Of a stretch of 64,000 nt of DNA, positions 1-7,723 are shown piece after piece. Origin of the DNA: Nocardia flavorosea NBRC 108225 (lineage in GTDB: Bacteria > Actinomycetota > Actinomycetes > Mycobacteriales > Mycobacteriaceae); NCBI RefSeq assembly GCF_001613385.1, contig NZ_BDCG01000024.1:1-64000 (forward strand). The letters run 5' to 3'. Under the pieces are notes generated by a model, which saw only the letters and a list, made by a program, of their open reading frames with translations, made no database searches and was not told the DNA's origin. Each line of letters opens with the position of its first letter. The stretch's first letter is position 1. The translations under genes and the position numbers were made by a program.

Positions 1-58
1 AAAACCCTACGTTTTGCATACAGTGTCGCTGCGACTCGAGGGGGTTGGATTCGATGCA

Positions 59-97
59 ACCCCGTATTCACCGCAAAATATGCGGTGAATACGGGGT
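59..97. promoter_or_regulatory. Perfect palindrome upstream of the Fic gene (putative operator)
   Basis: Two perfectly complementary 17-bp arms, 59-75 (ACCCCGTATTCACCGCA) and 81-97, flank a 5-nt spacer AAATA. The site ends 11 bases before the ATG chosen for the Fic gene. Its length and perfection suggest an operator bound by a dimer. The Fic protein itself carries a C-terminal winged-helix-like region, so autoregulation is an attractive inference. A transcribed hairpin is also possible, but no U-tract follows. Confidence 0.6.
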
Positions 98-108
98 ATT
101 ATCGCCGC

Positions 109-1227
109 ATGGCACCCGGATACCGCAGGTACATCTGGCAGCATGCCGATTGGCCTGCGTTCGGGTACGACGCTGGGCGACTGGTAGGGCCGCTTGCCGA
201 GGTCGCTCACCAGCAGGGGCGCCTGCTGGGACGCCTCGCCGAGACCGCCGAAGGCGTCAAGGACGAGGCGAGCCTGTCCGTGCTCACCCAGGATGTCGTA
301 AAAACCAGTGAGATCGAGGGCGAACTGCTGGAGGTGGCCTCCGTCCGGTCCTCGCTCGCTAGGCACCTCGGCGTGGATATCGGGGCGCTCGCCCCCGCCG
401 ACCGGCATGTGGACGGTGTCGTCGAAATGATCCTCGACGCCACCGCGCACCACGATCATCCGGTCACCGCGGAGCGGCTGTTCGGCTGGCACGCAGCACT
501 CTTCCCGACCGGATACTCCGGCAGAACCCGGCTCACCATCGGCGCCTGGCGCACCAACACCGCCGATCCGATGCAGGTGGTATCCGGCGGTTACGGTCGA
601 GAGCGTGTGCATTTCGAAGCGCCTCCCGCCGCGCGGCTGGACACCGAAATGCGGGAATTCCTGGAATGGGTGAACGCCGGCGCGAACGAATCTGCGCTGG
701 TCAAAGCAGGCTTGGCGCATCTGTGGTTCGTCACTGTGCACCCGTTCGACGATGGAAACGGACGTATAGCCCGCGCCCTCGGCGATCTGTGGCTGGCCCG
801 CGCCGACCACAGTTCTCGGCGCTTCTACAGTCTTTCCGCGCAGATCCAGCGTGACCGCGCGACGTACTACCGAATCCTGGAACGCACCCAGAAAGGCGCT
901 CTCGATGTAACGGAATGGCTCATCTGGTTCCTCGAGACGATGCGCCGGGCCATCCAGCATTCGGACGAGACCGTCGACAAGGTCCTCCGGAAGTCCCGTT
1001 TCTGGCGTCTGCGGCAACCGGCCCGGATGAACGACCGCCAGATCGCGATGTTGCACCGGCTGCTGGAGGGGTTCGATGGAAAACTCACCACACGGAAATG
1101 GGCGATCATCACCAAATGCTCACCGGACACCGCGCTGCGAGATATCAACGAGTTGGTAGACCTCGGCGTTCTGGAACGCTCGAACTCGGGCGGCCGCAGC
1201 ACCTCCTATGCCTTGGCCGCGTTCTGA
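109..1227 (+). CDS. Fic family protein with DUF4172-like N-terminus and C-terminal winged helix
   Basis: Fic enzymes transfer AMP, or occasionally other groups, onto hydroxyl side chains of target proteins. The active-site motif HPFDDGNGRIAR is complete at residues 211-222. An inhibitory motif of the (S/T)xxxE(G/N) type, TSEIEG, sits at residues 66-71, as in class II (N-terminally inhibited) Fic proteins. The N-terminal YIWQHADWP stretch is typical of the DUF4172-associated subgroup. The last 70 residues look like a winged helix-turn-helix, suggesting DNA binding. I chose ATG 109 (372 aa). A GTG at 85 is in frame but lies inside the right arm of the upstream palindrome and would only add 8 residues. 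The target is unknown. Nothing looks like an adjacent antitoxin, consistent with built-in inhibition. Confidence 0.88.
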   Translation: MAPGYRRYIWQHADWPAFGYDAGRLVGPLAEVAHQQGRLLGRLAETAEGVKDEASLSVLTQDVVKTSEIEGELLEVASVRSSLARHLGVDIGALAPADRHVDGVVEMILDATAHHDHPVTAERLFGWHAALFPTGYSGRTRLTIGAWRTNTADPMQVVSGGYGRERVHFEAPPAARLDTEMREFLEWVNAGANESALVKAGLAHLWFVTVHPFDDGNGRIARALGDLWLARADHSSRRFYSLSAQIQRDRATYYRILERTQKGALDVTEWLIWFLETMRRAIQHSDETVDKVLRKSRFWRLRQPARMNDRQIAMLHRLLEGFDGKLTTRKWAIITKCSPDTALRDINELVDLGVLERSNSGGRSTSYALAAF

Positions 1228-1271
1228 GCAGGTTTGCGCCTCACGCTACGTCAGGGTTTACCGTCGGCTCG

Positions 1272-2159
1272 GTGACGATCACTGTTCTCGATTCCTACTC
1301 GGCAATGAAGAAAGTCCTGCAAGCACCGGCGGCCGACCGCGAAGACCTGCTGCGGACGATGCTCGAACCGACGACCGGGATGTACCGGTACTACCCGGGA
1401 GAGGTCGACCTGGTGGCGTTCCATCGGCAGTCGGCCGGGTTCCCGCTCGACCGCGACGAGCAGCGTTGCCTCGACGCCCTCGAAACGCTCGCGGCGGCCG
1501 ATGCGTGGACGCGCATGCAGCGGGCGGTCGACGACGCGGCGGCGGTACTGCTCGCCGCGACACCCGGTTTCGAGGCCCCGGACATCACCGTGCTACTGGT
1601 GCTCGGCGACCCGGGCGATACCAATTTCATGGTTCCGAGTCTCGGCCTCACCGGTTTCGGCGGTATCTCCGGCTACATCACGATCACACTGTGGCCCTAC
1701 CCGGAGAACCTGGCACGTCTGGAGTGCACCGCGGTGCACGAACTCCACCACAACCTGCGCTACAGCACCGGTGGTGTGGTGTGGGATCCGACGAAGGTCA
1801 CCGTCGGTGAGCATGTGGTGGGCGAGGGGCTGGCCGACGCATTCGCTCGCGAACTCTACGGTGATGATCTCGGCTACGCCCGCCTCGGTGTGCCAACTTT
1901 GCACGACGATGCAGTGTTCGCGAAAGTCGTTTCCGGACTGGACACCACTGGCATGGAGAATTTCCCGGCCTGGGTACTCGGCGACGCCATCGCCGAGCAT
2001 GTGGGCGTGACCCCGGTCGGATTGCCGACGGGAGCGGGATACTCCGCCGGTAACCGCTTGGTTGACGCCTACTTGGCGGAAACCGGTAAAACCGCAGCTC
2101 AGACCCTGCATGCCGACAGTGCGGAAATCATCGCTACCGCACTCGCGGCGAATCCGTAG
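1272..2159 (+). CDS. DUF2268-type putative zinc-dependent protease
   Basis: A 295-aa cytosolic protein of the DUF2268 (predicted Zn-dependent protease) group. The zinc-binding HELHH is at residues 156-160, and a third ligand candidate, Glu185, lies in VVGEGLADAF, giving the HExxH...E layout expected of the family. The start GTG 1272 gives MTITVLDSYSAMKKVL, the usual family N-terminus; longer upstream readings are shadows of the Fic gene. There is no signal peptide. It follows the Fic stop by 44 bases on the same strand and may be co-transcribed, but a functional link is not evident. The substrate is unknown. Confidence 0.85.
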   Translation: MTITVLDSYSAMKKVLQAPAADREDLLRTMLEPTTGMYRYYPGEVDLVAFHRQSAGFPLDRDEQRCLDALETLAAADAWTRMQRAVDDAAAVLLAATPGFEAPDITVLLVLGDPGDTNFMVPSLGLTGFGGISGYITITLWPYPENLARLECTAVHELHHNLRYSTGGVVWDPTKVTVGEHVVGEGLADAFARELYGDDLGYARLGVPTLHDDAVFAKVVSGLDTTGMENFPAWVLGDAIAEHVGVTPVGLPTGAGYSAGNRLVDAYLAETGKTAAQTLHADSAEIIATALAANP

Positions 2160-2276
2160 CAGCCTTCGCCGTAGTCCGGCCGTCGTGACCGGTCCTACCG
2201 GCGGCAGCGCTCGCGGTCCGACCGAGGACGACAGCCCCTTTTCGTCTCGGTGCCGGGTTGTCGAAGGTGGTTCCGA

Positions 2277-3158
2277 TCAGGGTTTGAAGCGGTGAAACGC
2301 TGCCAATCGTTCGCGATGGTATTCGTGGTCGTCCTCGTCGTGTTCGATTCCGCGCGCTACCGCGATATCGAAGTAGGCGGCCTCTCTGCGTAGCCGATGC
2401 CGTATGAGCTGTCTGACCGCGAAGTCGTCGAGTTCACCTGCCGTACCGCCCGCGGCGTGATATGCGGCGACGAAGGCGCGGACGCGGATAAGGTCACCGC
2501 GGATTTCATCCGTGAATTCCAATGCAGCCGAGGCCAGTTCGAGTTCGGGAGGACCTATCAGGGCTTCGTCCCAGTCGAGCACGGTGGTGATATGTCCGTT
2601 GTGGCACAGGAGATTACCCGCGTAGTAGTCGCCGTGCAGGGGTTGATGGCGGGTGCTGCGAGTGAACTCGGCGAGCCAGCGGTCGAGATCGGGATCGGGC
2701 AGGTGCGCCGACGGTGTGCCATCGAGCCCGATTTCGAGAAACGATCGCGCCGGCCGGGGCGGTGGCCGGTAGGTGGCGAGGGCGCGATGTAGCCGGGCAA
2801 GGAGGCCGGCTGCCTCGGCGAACTGGGTGGGGTCCTCGCCGTCGGCCCACTGTCCGCGGGCCGGCGGCCATACCGTGATCGGGTGACCGGCCACCACGGT
2901 GACCGTGGAACCATCGGCGCGGGGCAGCGGTGCGAGGACCTCGGGGACCGAACCCGCCGCCGCCGCGGCGATGCCGTTGCACCATTCGATCTCGGCGGAA
3001 TCGCGCTCGGGCGAGCCGATACGTACGACGACCTCGCCGAGACGGTAGGCCGCGGATTCCTCGCCGCCGTGCAGCCGTTCGCCGACTCCACGGTAGCCCC
3101 ACTCAGCGGCGACGACATCCAGAATGTCCTCGGTCAGCGCAATATCGGTGTACACCAC
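2277..3158 (-). CDS. APH-family phosphotransferase (aminoglycoside/choline kinase-like)
   Basis: A protein-kinase-like small-molecule phosphotransferase of about 294 aa. Brenner's motif is present as HGDYYAGN (residues 175-182), and the metal-binding Asp follows in VLDWDEA (about 195-197). The N-lobe VVVRIGSP would carry the nucleotide-binding strand, though the usual lysine is replaced by Arg. Start GTG 3158 (or 3155) is preferred. The frame is open to 3341, but that part has no recognisable family sequence and runs into the promoter of the divergent reductase. Members act on antibiotics, homoserine, choline or sugars. The sequence does not decide which, so a resistance call would be unsafe. 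Confidence 0.82.
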   Translation of the reverse strand: MVYTDIALTEDILDVVAAEWGYRGVGERLHGGEESAAYRLGEVVVRIGSPERDSAEIEWCNGIAAAAAGSVPEVLAPLPRADGSTVTVVAGHPITVWPPARGQWADGEDPTQFAEAAGLLARLHRALATYRPPPRPARSFLEIGLDGTPSAHLPDPDLDRWLAEFTRSTRHQPLHGDYYAGNLLCHNGHITTVLDWDEALIGPPELELASAALEFTDEIRGDLIRVRAFVAAYHAAGGTAGELDDFAVRQLIRHRLRREAAYFDIAVARGIEHDEDDHEYHRERLAAFHRFKP

Positions 3159-3319
3159 AAAGCCACCAGTACCGATACCGGTCACCGGGGTGCAACCGAT
3201 TTGCCCTCCGCGGTGTGCGTTACGAACCTCGAGGTGCCTTCTTCCTTTCCGGGACTCCGTTGCCCGACACTGTGCCAGGGGCGGAAATGCCCCGGACACC
3301 AAACGAAAGGTTGATACGA

Positions 3320-4192
3320 GTGACTGTCGTACCGACAACACCGCCCGGCGGCACCTGGACCTCGGGGGACCTCACAGTCACGAGGTTCGGGTACGGGGCG
3401 ATGCAACTGGCGGGTTCCGGCGTGATGGGCCCACCGGCAGACCGTGATGGCGCCTTGGCGGTCCTGCGGGAAGCGGTCGATCTGGGGATCACCCATATCG
3501 ACACCAGCGCCGCATACGGTCCCTTCGTCACCAACCAGCTGATCCGCGAAGCCCTGCACCCGTACTCGGACGGTGTGCACATCGTGACGAAAGTCGGCGC
3601 GAACCGGGACGAGCAGGGCGGCTGGCCGCCGGCCAGGCAACCCGACGAGCTGCGCCGCCAGATCGAGGAAAACCTGGAAACCCTCGGGCTCGACGTTCTG
3701 GACCTGGTGAATCTCCGTCTCGGCGATGCCGCGGGGCCGGTGGCAGGTTCGATCGCCGAATCGTTCGAGACGCTGGCCGATCTCCAGCGGCAGGGGGTGA
3801 TCCGGCACTTGGGCGTGAGCAACGCGACCGCCGAGCAGGTGGCCGAGGCACAGCAGATCGCGCCGATCGTCTGTGTGCAGAACATGTACAACCTGGCGCA
3901 CCGCCACGACGACCGGCTGATCGATCGTCTCGCACGCGAGAACATCGCGTACGTACCGTTCTTCCCGCTCGGCGGCTTCAGCCCACTGCAATCGTCGGCT
4001 CTTTCCACCGTCGCTGCTCGCCTGAATACGACTCCGATGGCGGTCGCACTGGCCTGGCTGTTGCAGCGCTCACCGAATATCCTGCTGATTCCCGGCACTT
4101 CGTCGGTCGCACACCTCCGCGAAAACCTCGCCGGCGCGGCTATCGTGCTCTCCGCCGCCGACCTCGCTGCCCTGGACGGGATCGCCGAGTAG
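3320..4192 (+). CDS. Aldo/keto reductase
   Basis: A 290-aa NADPH-dependent carbonyl reductase with a TIM barrel. Catalytic Asp61, Tyr66 and Lys91 are seen in HIDTSAAYG and IVTKVG. The usual catalytic His is replaced by Asn131 in DLVNLRL, which I have seen in an actinobacterial AKR subgroup. The C-terminal LLIPGTSSVAHLRENL contacts NADP phosphate. Start GTG 3320 follows GAAAGG at good spacing. An ATG at 3287 is also in frame. It is divergent from the phosphotransferase gene. The substrate is not predictable. Confidence 0.88.
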   Translation: MTVVPTTPPGGTWTSGDLTVTRFGYGAMQLAGSGVMGPPADRDGALAVLREAVDLGITHIDTSAAYGPFVTNQLIREALHPYSDGVHIVTKVGANRDEQGGWPPARQPDELRRQIEENLETLGLDVLDLVNLRLGDAAGPVAGSIAESFETLADLQRQGVIRHLGVSNATAEQVAEAQQIAPIVCVQNMYNLAHRHDDRLIDRLARENIAYVPFFPLGGFSPLQSSALSTVAARLNTTPMAVALAWLLQRSPNILLIPGTSSVAHLRENLAGAAIVLSAADLAALDGIAE

Positions 4193-4291
4193 GTTTCCGT
4201 GTTCGCGCCGCCAGGCCTTGTGGACATGGCTATATCAACGTCTGAGGAAGTGCATCAGAGTGAGGGTAATTCGTTGTGCGGCACGAGGTGA

Positions 4292-4568
4292 GGGCTTGCT
4301 CAACGGCTGGTTCCGGATGCGTTGTGGGACATCGTGAAACCGCTGCTCCCCGAGTTCGCACACAGACCGCAGGGCGGCGGGACCGCTCCCGTCGATGAGC
4401 GGGCGGTGTTCACCGCGGTGGTGTTCGCCGCGGTGGTGTTCGCCGCGGTGGTGTTCGCCGCGGTGGTGTTCGTGTTGCGCAACCCCCGCCGAGTTCACCA
4501 GGCATTTCACTACTTGGCTGGATTCCGCGTGGAACCGGTTGGAAGAGGAACGCGCCGACGCCTGGTGA
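4292..4568 (+). pseudogene. IS5-family (DUF4096-type) transposase remnant with internal 15-bp repeat expansion
   Basis: From 4292 the frame reads LAQRLVPDALWDIVKPLLPEF..RPQGGG..DERAVFTAVVF, the N-terminus of IS5-group transposases. After DERAVFTAVVF the sequence is an in-frame tandem repeat (VFAAV units), and transposase similarity stops at about 4474. The catalytic DDE core is absent. It is followed in another frame by a short segment (4482-4568, ending RLEEERADAW then stop) of unknown origin. No clear terminal inverted repeats were found. This is a dead element marking an old insertion and rearrangement site. Confidence 0.65.
4406..4471. repeat. 15-bp tandem repeat, four copies
   Basis: Units of GTGTTCRCCGCGGTG occupy 4406-4420, 4421-4435, 4436-4450 and 4451-4465, followed by a partial unit. 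The first unit has an A where the others have a G. The period is a multiple of three, so the repeat encodes VFTAV then three VFAAV in the transposase frame. It looks like slippage expansion of one unit of the transposase gene. Confidence 0.9.
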
Positions 4569-5211
4569 GGTCGGGTGCGCCGGCTTCACGGTCCGGAGTC
4601 CGGCGTGGGCATTCGAGCACCCGCCGTGGCGTTCCGGTCGCGCACTCAACGGGCCGAACTGGCATCTGGGTGCATAGTGCACAGACGCAGCAGTGCTGCA
4701 TGGTTGTGTCGTCGAGCGCGAGCGCAGCGGTCCATAGGGAAGCATCGAGGCTTTCGGGAATCCGCCAGTTCTCCGGTGCGGTCGCGGGCAGGTGTAGGAG
4801 GATCGGCCCCAGGTTCGGGACGTGTCGGGGGGCCACTGCCCACCACTGCCGCCCGGTTGCGTCGATGATGACGGCCGCGATCAGGTCCTCGACGGCGGGT
4901 AACCGCTCGGCCGCGGATCGAACCGACTGGGGAATATGGCGGTTCTGCGCGCTGGAGTCGAGCTGATCGGCAAACACCGGAAAGACGAATCCGAAGCCGA
5001 ACATGCCGGCCCCGAGAACGGTTCGCAGGTGGGCTGCCTTCACGTGGATCGGGTTGGGTTCCTCCGGCCTATGGTCGTGGTCCAATTCGACTCGTACGCA
5101 GTCGGTACCGATCGATCCATCATCGAACCGGAAGCCGTACAGCATAGGCAGCAGCCCGGCGGGTATGGCGAGCAGAGCGGTAAAGGCCGCCCATTCTGCT
5201 GGGCTGAACAT
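4510..5211 (-). CDS. Hypothetical protein, possibly truncated
   Basis: An open frame of 233 codons whose first 180 or so codons use GC-rich third positions and a normal amino-acid mix, unlike a shadow frame. The N-terminus holds a hydrophobic stretch (AAFTALLAIPAGLLPMLYG, about residues 8-26), followed by a soluble region with several Trp. I do not recognise the family. The last 50 residues are Arg/Cys/Pro-rich and overlap the debris of the transposase locus on the other strand, so the original C-terminus was probably lost. No convincing ribosome binding site precedes the ATG at 5211, and a kinase fragment begins right there on the other strand, so the N-terminus may also be cut. Confidence 0.4.
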   Translation of the reverse strand: MFSPAEWAAFTALLAIPAGLLPMLYGFRFDDGSIGTDCVRVELDHDHRPEEPNPIHVKAAHLRTVLGAGMFGFGFVFPVFADQLDSSAQNRHIPQSVRSAAERLPAVEDLIAAVIIDATGRQWWAVAPRHVPNLGPILLHLPATAPENWRIPESLDASLWTAALALDDTTMQHCCVCALCTQMPVRPVECATGTPRRVLECPRRTPDREAGAPDLTRRRRVPLPTGSTRNPAK

Positions 5212-5430
5212 CCGCGCAGCGTGGCACTGAAACTGTTGAACCGGGAAGTATCCACCGAACCCGAATTGGTTCGGCGGTTCGAGCGCGAGGCCGATGTCGT
5301 TGCCCAGCTCGAGCCCCCGGGATAGTGGGAGTGTTCGACCGGGGAGCGGATGAGGGGCACCTGTGGATCGCTATGCAATACATTCGCGGTACCGATGCGG
5401 CCTCGTGGAAATCGGCCGGTCAGCCACCTA
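5212..5430 (+). pseudogene. Serine/threonine protein kinase N-lobe fragment, frameshifted
   Basis: From 5221 the frame reads VALKLLNREV..PELVRRFEREADVVAQLEPP, which is strands 2-3 and helix C of an actinobacterial Hanks-type kinase, with the ATP-binding Lys and helix C Glu. A one-base loss near 5320 makes a TAG. The next frame continues with IVGVFDRGADEGHLWIAMQY and IRGTDAAS, the hinge region. Similarity ends near 5420, before the catalytic loop. No start codon, P-loop, HRD or DFG motif is present. It cannot make a kinase. Confidence 0.7.
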
Positions 5431-5641
5431 CGATCCCGGACAACCGCCGTAGCGTCGACGAATCCGGGGCAGGCCGTCATGGGACATATTGCGCAGCCGG
5501 TGCCGCAGTTGCTTCGCCGGCCTCTCCGTCCGTATGCGGGGAAGCGGCGACACTCAGACCCCGAGGGCGCATCCGCGCCGTCGACAACGGTGCACCAAAT
5601 CCTCGAGTAGTTCGCCGACTCGATCCGGCGTGCCCGCAGGT

Positions 5642-5830
5642 CTACTCGATCAGCTGATCGACCAGGTTGCGCAGCGTGCGGATTTCCCGCCCAGGGGAGG
5701 CTCACCGAAGACTTCGAGGTGGAACGCGGAGAGGTGCCGCAGATCGTAGCCTCCCGGCAGGATGCGGGCCGCGAAGACAAGTGTTCGGTGCCCGTATCCG
5801 AGCTGCCCGGGGCCTTGGTGCCCTCGTGAG
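5642..5830 (-). pseudogene. Possible degenerate gene remnant
   Basis: On the minus strand one frame reads a plausible protein segment (HRTLVFAARILPGGYDLRHL then SAFHLEVFGE). The frame shifted by one base continues plausibly with REIRTLRNLVDQLIE and a stop at 5642-5644. Together they look like the C-terminus of a gene broken near a C/G run at about 5700. I do not recognise the family. The rest of 5431-5993 shows no other convincing coding sequence. Confidence 0.3.
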
Positions 5831-5993
5831 GCCACTTCTCGGGTGGGAAGTGAACCGCCTGCCGGATTCCCTGAACCGGTTGCGCGATAGGACGTCTGAC
5901 CACGGTAGAAGCTGAGCACTCGCAGCGGTGACCAGCAGGTAGGCTACGGATGGTGGCGGTGCCGGGCCGTCCGAGGCGAGGTTGGGGAGGATT

Positions 5994-7577
5994 GTGCGTA
6001 AGAGGTTCAATACCACCGGGCCGTGTTCGCCGAAGCGGCACTATATGCTGCCCGCGCTCGAGCGCCTGCCCGATGCGCGCCGGTACATCGACAACGGCGA
6101 CTACTTCGTAGTGCACGCGCCTCGGCAGACCGGTAAGACCACGAGCCTGAGCGATCTTGCGGGCACCCTCACCGCCGAAGGCGGCTACTTCGCGGTGCGG
6201 CTCTCCTGCGAAGCGGCCAGTGCGTTCGGAGACGATATCGGCGCCGTTGAGCAAGTAATTCTGAACCGGATCCGCGCCGCCGCCCGGGCGGCCACCGATA
6301 AGTCCGAACTGCTGCCGCCGGACCCCTGGCCGGAAGTCACACCCGGTACCGCCCTGACCGAGGCGCTGACCGCGTGGGTAGCCCGATGCCCGCGTCCCCT
6401 GGTGCTGTTCTTCGACGAGATCGATTCCCTTACGGGTGCGGGCCTGATCAATACCCTGCGGCAGCTGCGAGACGGCTATACCGGTGACCGTGAGAGATTT
6501 GTGTACTCGGTGGTGTTGTGCGGGTTGCGCGATGTGCGGGACTACAAGGCCGCAGCTGGTGGGGACCCCACTCGGCTGGGGAGTTCGAGTCCGTTCAACA
6601 TCAAGGTCAGATCGATCCGGATCGAGGACTTCACGCGTGCTGAGGTGACCGCGCTTTACGCCCAGCACACTGCGGAAACCGGGCAGGGATTCAGCGACCG
6701 GGCCTTGGATTTGGCGTACTTCTACACCCAGGGCCAGCCGTGGCTGGTCAATGCGCTGGCCGCCGAGGTCATCGAGGAGATGGGCATCGAGTCGACGATC
6801 ACCGAGGACCATATCGATCGGGCCAAGGAGCGTTTGATCGTGACTCGCGCCACCCATCTGGATTCGCTGGCCGACAAACTCAGCGAAGCCCGGGTGCAGC
6901 GTGTGATCGAACCGCTCATCGCAGGCGTGAACCCCACTGTCGACTCCACTTTCAACGACGCATTCGGCTATGTCGCCGATCTCGGGCTGATCGCCCCGGA
7001 CAGTCCTGTGCGGATTGCCAATCCGATCTACAAAGAGGTCATTGTCCGAGTTCTGGGCTCAGGCATAGAACGCGTGATCACTGCGGCACCGGCCGGCTTC
7101 CGGCTTTCCGATGGACGCCTGGATTTCTCCCTGCTGCTCACCGAGTTCGCCTCGTTCTGGAAACTGCACGGCGAAATACTCTCCGGTGACCAGAAATACC
7201 ACGAGGTCGCACCACAAATGGTGTTGATGGCGTTCCTGCATCGAATCGTCAACGGGGGTGGTTACGTGGACCGCGAGTACGGTGTGGGCCGCGGCCGGAT
7301 AGACCTTCTCGTACGCCAGCCCTACACCGACAGTGCCGGCCGCCCTGCCGTTCAACGCGAAGCGCTCGAGCTCAAAGTCTGGCGGGATGATGACCAGACA
7401 GATCCGCTCGCGCAGGGGTTGGTCCAACTCGACAGTTACCTCGACCGGCTGGAGCTCCCCACCGGAGTCCTGGTGGTTTTCGACCGGCGCCGGAAGGCCG
7501 CCCCGATCACCGAGCGCACACAATTCAGCGACGTCACTTCACCCGCGGGCCGCAGCATCGTCCTCCTGCGCGCCTGA
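5994..7577 (+). CDS. AAA-like ATPase with C-terminal PD-(D/E)XK-like domain
   Basis: A 527-aa cytosolic protein. The N-terminal P-loop domain has Walker A APRQTGKTT (residues 42-50) and Walker B PLVLFFDEID (about 135-144), resembling the AAA-like proteins of the AAA_35/DUF1703-associated group. The middle (about 220-330) looks helical, like a lid and winged-helix region. The C-terminus has GRGRIDLLV, then EALELKVW, giving Asp437, Glu459-x-Lys461 and a later Gln-Leu-Asp, the pattern of a PD-(D/E)XK nuclease fold. GTG 5994 follows GGGGAGG closely; TTG 5982 is an alternative. It stands alone after a decayed region. Relatives are often mobile or defence associated, but the role is unproven. Confidence 0.75.
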   Translation: MRKRFNTTGPCSPKRHYMLPALERLPDARRYIDNGDYFVVHAPRQTGKTTSLSDLAGTLTAEGGYFAVRLSCEAASAFGDDIGAVEQVILNRIRAAARAATDKSELLPPDPWPEVTPGTALTEALTAWVARCPRPLVLFFDEIDSLTGAGLINTLRQLRDGYTGDRERFVYSVVLCGLRDVRDYKAAAGGDPTRLGSSSPFNIKVRSIRIEDFTRAEVTALYAQHTAETGQGFSDRALDLAYFYTQGQPWLVNALAAEVIEEMGIESTITEDHIDRAKERLIVTRATHLDSLADKLSEARVQRVIEPLIAGVNPTVDSTFNDAFGYVADLGLIAPDSPVRIANPIYKEVIVRVLGSGIERVITAAPAGFRLSDGRLDFSLLLTEFASFWKLHGEILSGDQKYHEVAPQMVLMAFLHRIVNGGGYVDREYGVGRGRIDLLVRQPYTDSAGRPAVQREALELKVWRDDDQTDPLAQGLVQLDSYLDRLELPTGVLVVFDRRRKAAPITERTQFSDVTSPAGRSIVLLRA

Positions 7578-7723
7578 CCGGTGGCGTCCGGCGGGCCGGG
7601 AAATGTGGCGGCTGCGGCCCCCTCGGCAAGTTACAGCCGCGACCGGCCTGGCCCGGCGATCCGGTCTTGTCCAACCGTCGGCGGACCCACCACGGCAGTC
7701 GTCGCAACGCTTGCTACTGCGCA

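Noticed and set aside
85..108. GTG 85 as the start of the Fic gene
   Set aside because: It lies inside the palindrome arm, has no ribosome binding site and adds residues outside family similarity. It cannot be fully excluded.
4406..4471. CRISPR-like array
   Set aside because: Units are contiguous 15-mers with no spacers and they encode a peptide repeat.
4322..4966. Full-length transposase reading from TTG 4322
   Set aside because: Transposase similarity ends at about 4474; the rest of the frame is antisense to the minus-strand hypothetical gene and lacks the DDE core.
5040..6857. Minus-strand open frame of 605 codons
   Set aside because: It is antisense to the AAA ATPase gene, is Arg/Ser/Pro-rich without motifs and crosses several unrelated regions; a GC-bias shadow.
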